From the NCBI GenBank assembly GCA_022572865.1, contig JACZVB010000129.1, forward strand, positions 1 to 5,499: 5,499 bases of DNA. Reading direction: 5' to 3'. Positions 4,052-5,499 of the stretch are shown piece after piece. Within the stretch, counting starts at the first letter, position 1, and each line of letters begins with the position of its first letter. The position numbers and the translations under genes are program-made. A model generated the notes under the pieces. That model did no database searches and was not told the DNA's origin. It was given only the letters and a program-made list of their open reading frames with translations. Source of the stretch: Chloroflexota bacterium (GTDB lineage: Bacteria > Chloroflexota > Dehalococcoidia > Plut-88900).

Positions 4052-5499
4052 TCACAACGCCCTCACTGCCGCCTCCAATTGCTCCGTCGCCACCCGATAG
4101 TCTTCACGCCGAGGGAATTTTATTGGTTTCCCGAACCTGATTTCGACGTCTCCTCTTGATAGCAAGCCGGCGCGGTCGAAGACACTTCCCTTATGTAGCA
4201 CCACCCGGATGGGCACTACCAGGGTACGGCTCTCCACGGCCACCAACCCGGTGCCAGCCTTGAAGGATTCCATGCCCTCGCGGTTGCTGCGGCCCTCGGG
4301 ATATATGAGCACTGACCATCCCCAGTCCAGCAACTGACCCAGGTGTTCCAGGCTGGGACGTATCGCTCCCTCTCGGGAGAATGGGAAGGAATTCCCCAGG
4401 AATGGGCCGCCAAAACGCCAGAGAGGATTCCCGAGGATGAAGTCTGCCGCAGCTGCCGGACAAAGCCGACGCCGCCAGCGCGCTGGGAGCGCCATCATGA
4501 TGAGGGGGTTGTCCATCTTGACGTTGTGATTTGAAGCGAACAGCAAGGGGGCCTCGAGACCGTCCAGCTGGTCCCGCCCGGTAACTCTCACTTTGTAAAA
4601 GACTCGCAGTAGAGGGAACAGCACCACGTTTTGTATTAAGGCCCTCAGCACGCCACACCACAGGCTCCGGCCCCACGCCGGGAAAGGCAACTTTTGCTCG
4701 TCGCCTCCGGCTTGAACCATCGCCTCCAGCTCATGGAGGGTGGTGGCAGGACTTAGCTGCTCCTCGTCAACGTACACCCCCAACTCTTCCTCGATGGCGG
4801 AAAGCAGTTCCACCCGGCCAAGGGAATCAAGGTTAAGGTCCAAGCCCAGGCTCTTGTCCGGCGTTAGCGTCTCCGGAGGAAGGGAACACACCGAGGACAC
4901 GATTCGCTGGAGCTCGCTGACCGGCGCACTCTGGGGTACCGCTTCTTCGGCAGGAGCCTCTGGTTCCGGGCCTTTCCCTTGGTTAAGCAAGAAATCCATT
5001 ACCAGGGTTTTCCTGACTTTAAGCGTGTGCGTGCGGGGGAAGTCATCCTCCGGCCACTCCGTAAACCCCTGAATCTGCTGGTGGCTTGCCAGGTGTTGGT
5101 TGGCAGAACGAACCACGTCAGCGGCTTGAACCCCAGTCTCCAGCAAGAAAACCGCGTGAACGGTTGCGTCTCCGCCGCCGGTGGGTAGCCCGACCACCAC
5201 GCTGTCCCGTACGCCAGGTTGATTGCGAATGACGGTCTCAATGTCCTCCGGGTAAACGTTCTGCCCGCTAGGTAGGACGATAAGGTCCTTTTTCCTCCCT
5301 TTGAGGTACAGGTAGCCCTGTTTGTGCAGATAGCCAAGGTCACCCGTCTTGTACCAACCATCTTCAAAAGCAGCGGTGGTGGCCGCGGGGTCCTGCCAGT
5401 AGCCCTGGGTGACGTTGGGGCCGCGAGTCAGGATCTCGCCGTCGTCGGCAATGCGCAGCTCCTGGCCCGGGAGCACCCGGCCAACCGAACCTTGCATCC
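4052..5499 (-). CDS. Acyl-AMP ligase / acyl carrier protein / PlsC acyltransferase fusion (N-terminus outside window)
   Basis: The frame is open through the window edge; the Met at 5497 lies inside the GSVGRVLPG stretch of an adenylate-forming enzyme and is not the start. Counting from that Met, residues 1-170 are the end of an ANL acyl-activating domain: TGDLG (51-55), GRKKDLIVLPSGQNVYPEDI (67-86) and TLKVRK with the A10-type Lys160. A Pro/Glu/Ala linker (about 174-192) leads to an acyl carrier domain (about 195-262) with LDSL, where Ser225 should carry phosphopantetheine. A PlsC acyltransferase follows (about 275-481): NHNVKMD (His324, Asp329), SFPFSRE (370-376), YPEGRSNREG (399-408) and VVPIRV. 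The hydrophobic stretch at about 279-300 may anchor it at the membrane. The predicted role is to activate a fatty acid, load the built-in ACP and acylate a lysophospholipid or glycerol phosphate. E. coli Aas joins two of these activities in the opposite order and lacks the ACP. First visible gene of the minus-strand operon. Confidence 0.88.
   Translation of the reverse strand, partial: MQGSVGRVLPGQELRIADDGEILTRGPNVTQGYWQDPAATTAAFEDGWYKTGDLGYLHKQGYLYLKGRKKDLIVLPSGQNVYPEDIETVIRNQPGVRDSVVVGLPTGGGDATVHAVFLLETGVQAADVVRSANQHLASHQQIQGFTEWPEDDFPRTHTLKVRKTLVMDFLLNQGKGPEPEAPAEEAVPQSAPVSELQRIVSSVCSLPPETLTPDKSLGLDLNLDSLGRVELLSAIEEELGVYVDEEQLSPATTLHELEAMVQAGGDEQKLPFPAWGRSLWCGVLRALIQNVVLFPLLRVFYKVRVTGRDQLDGLEAPLLFASNHNVKMDNPLIMMALPARWRRRLCPAAAADFILGNPLWRFGGPFLGNSFPFSREGAIRPSLEHLGQLLDWGWSVLIYPEGRSNREGMESFKAGTGLVAVESRTLVVPIRVVLHKGSVFDRAGLLSRGDVEIRFGKPIKFPRREDYRVATEQLEAAVRAL

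Noticed and set aside
1..5499. CRISPR arrays, tRNA or rRNA genes, insertion-sequence ends
   Set aside because: No regularly spaced direct repeats, no cloverleaf with TTC-type arm and no transposase motifs were seen. The anti-16S-tail match at 1866-1880 is a ribosome binding site, not part of an rRNA gene.

Overview
The window is a GC-rich bacterial fragment of about 5.5 kb with two convergent transcription units and an unusually structured gap between them. The gene set (a class of CoA-transferase common in anaerobes and fatty-acid users, a short MetE-like methyltransferase, a LicC-like nucleotidyltransferase and an acyl-activating/ACP/acyltransferase fusion), the high GC content and the C-run/G-run intergenic palindromes suggest an uncultured Chloroflexota, perhaps Dehalococcoidia. 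This is an inference from style and gene content; no marker gene is present to prove it.

Layout. Bases 1-235 are non-coding and carry three successive perfect dyads, a G-quadruplex-capable C-rich run and a consensus -10 box. Bases 236-1711 (+) encode an acetyl-CoA hydrolase/transferase-family CoA-transferase. Bases 1712-2123 contain no conventional gene. They do contain, in order on the + strand: a GC-rich hairpin, a promoter-like -35/-10 pair overlapped by a dyad, a Shine-Dalgarno sequence of maximal length, a 13-codon ORF, a hairpin, and a terminator-like structure with competing folds. From 5499 back to 2124 (-) runs an apparent operon of three genes. The first is the C-terminal part of a large fused acyl-AMP ligase / acyl carrier protein / PlsC acyltransferase, cut by the window edge. 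The second is a LicC-like nucleotidyltransferase whose longest frame overlaps the stop of the first as GTGA. The third is a single-domain MetE-like zinc methyltransferase 27 bases downstream.

How the genes may work together. The fusion protein contains everything needed to activate a fatty acid, carry it on its own ACP and transfer it to a glycerolipid. The nucleotidyltransferase directly behind it could make a CDP- or NDP-activated alcohol or sugar for a lipid head group or surface polymer. That pairing suggests membrane-lipid or cell-envelope synthesis, but the substrates cannot be read from sequence. The methyltransferase may simply be co-transcribed. The CoA-transferase on the opposite strand belongs to acyl-CoA metabolism and is transcribed independently.

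The most interesting non-coding element is 1824-2049: it looks like either an orphan leader/attenuator RNA or the 5' remnant of a lost, autoregulated gene.
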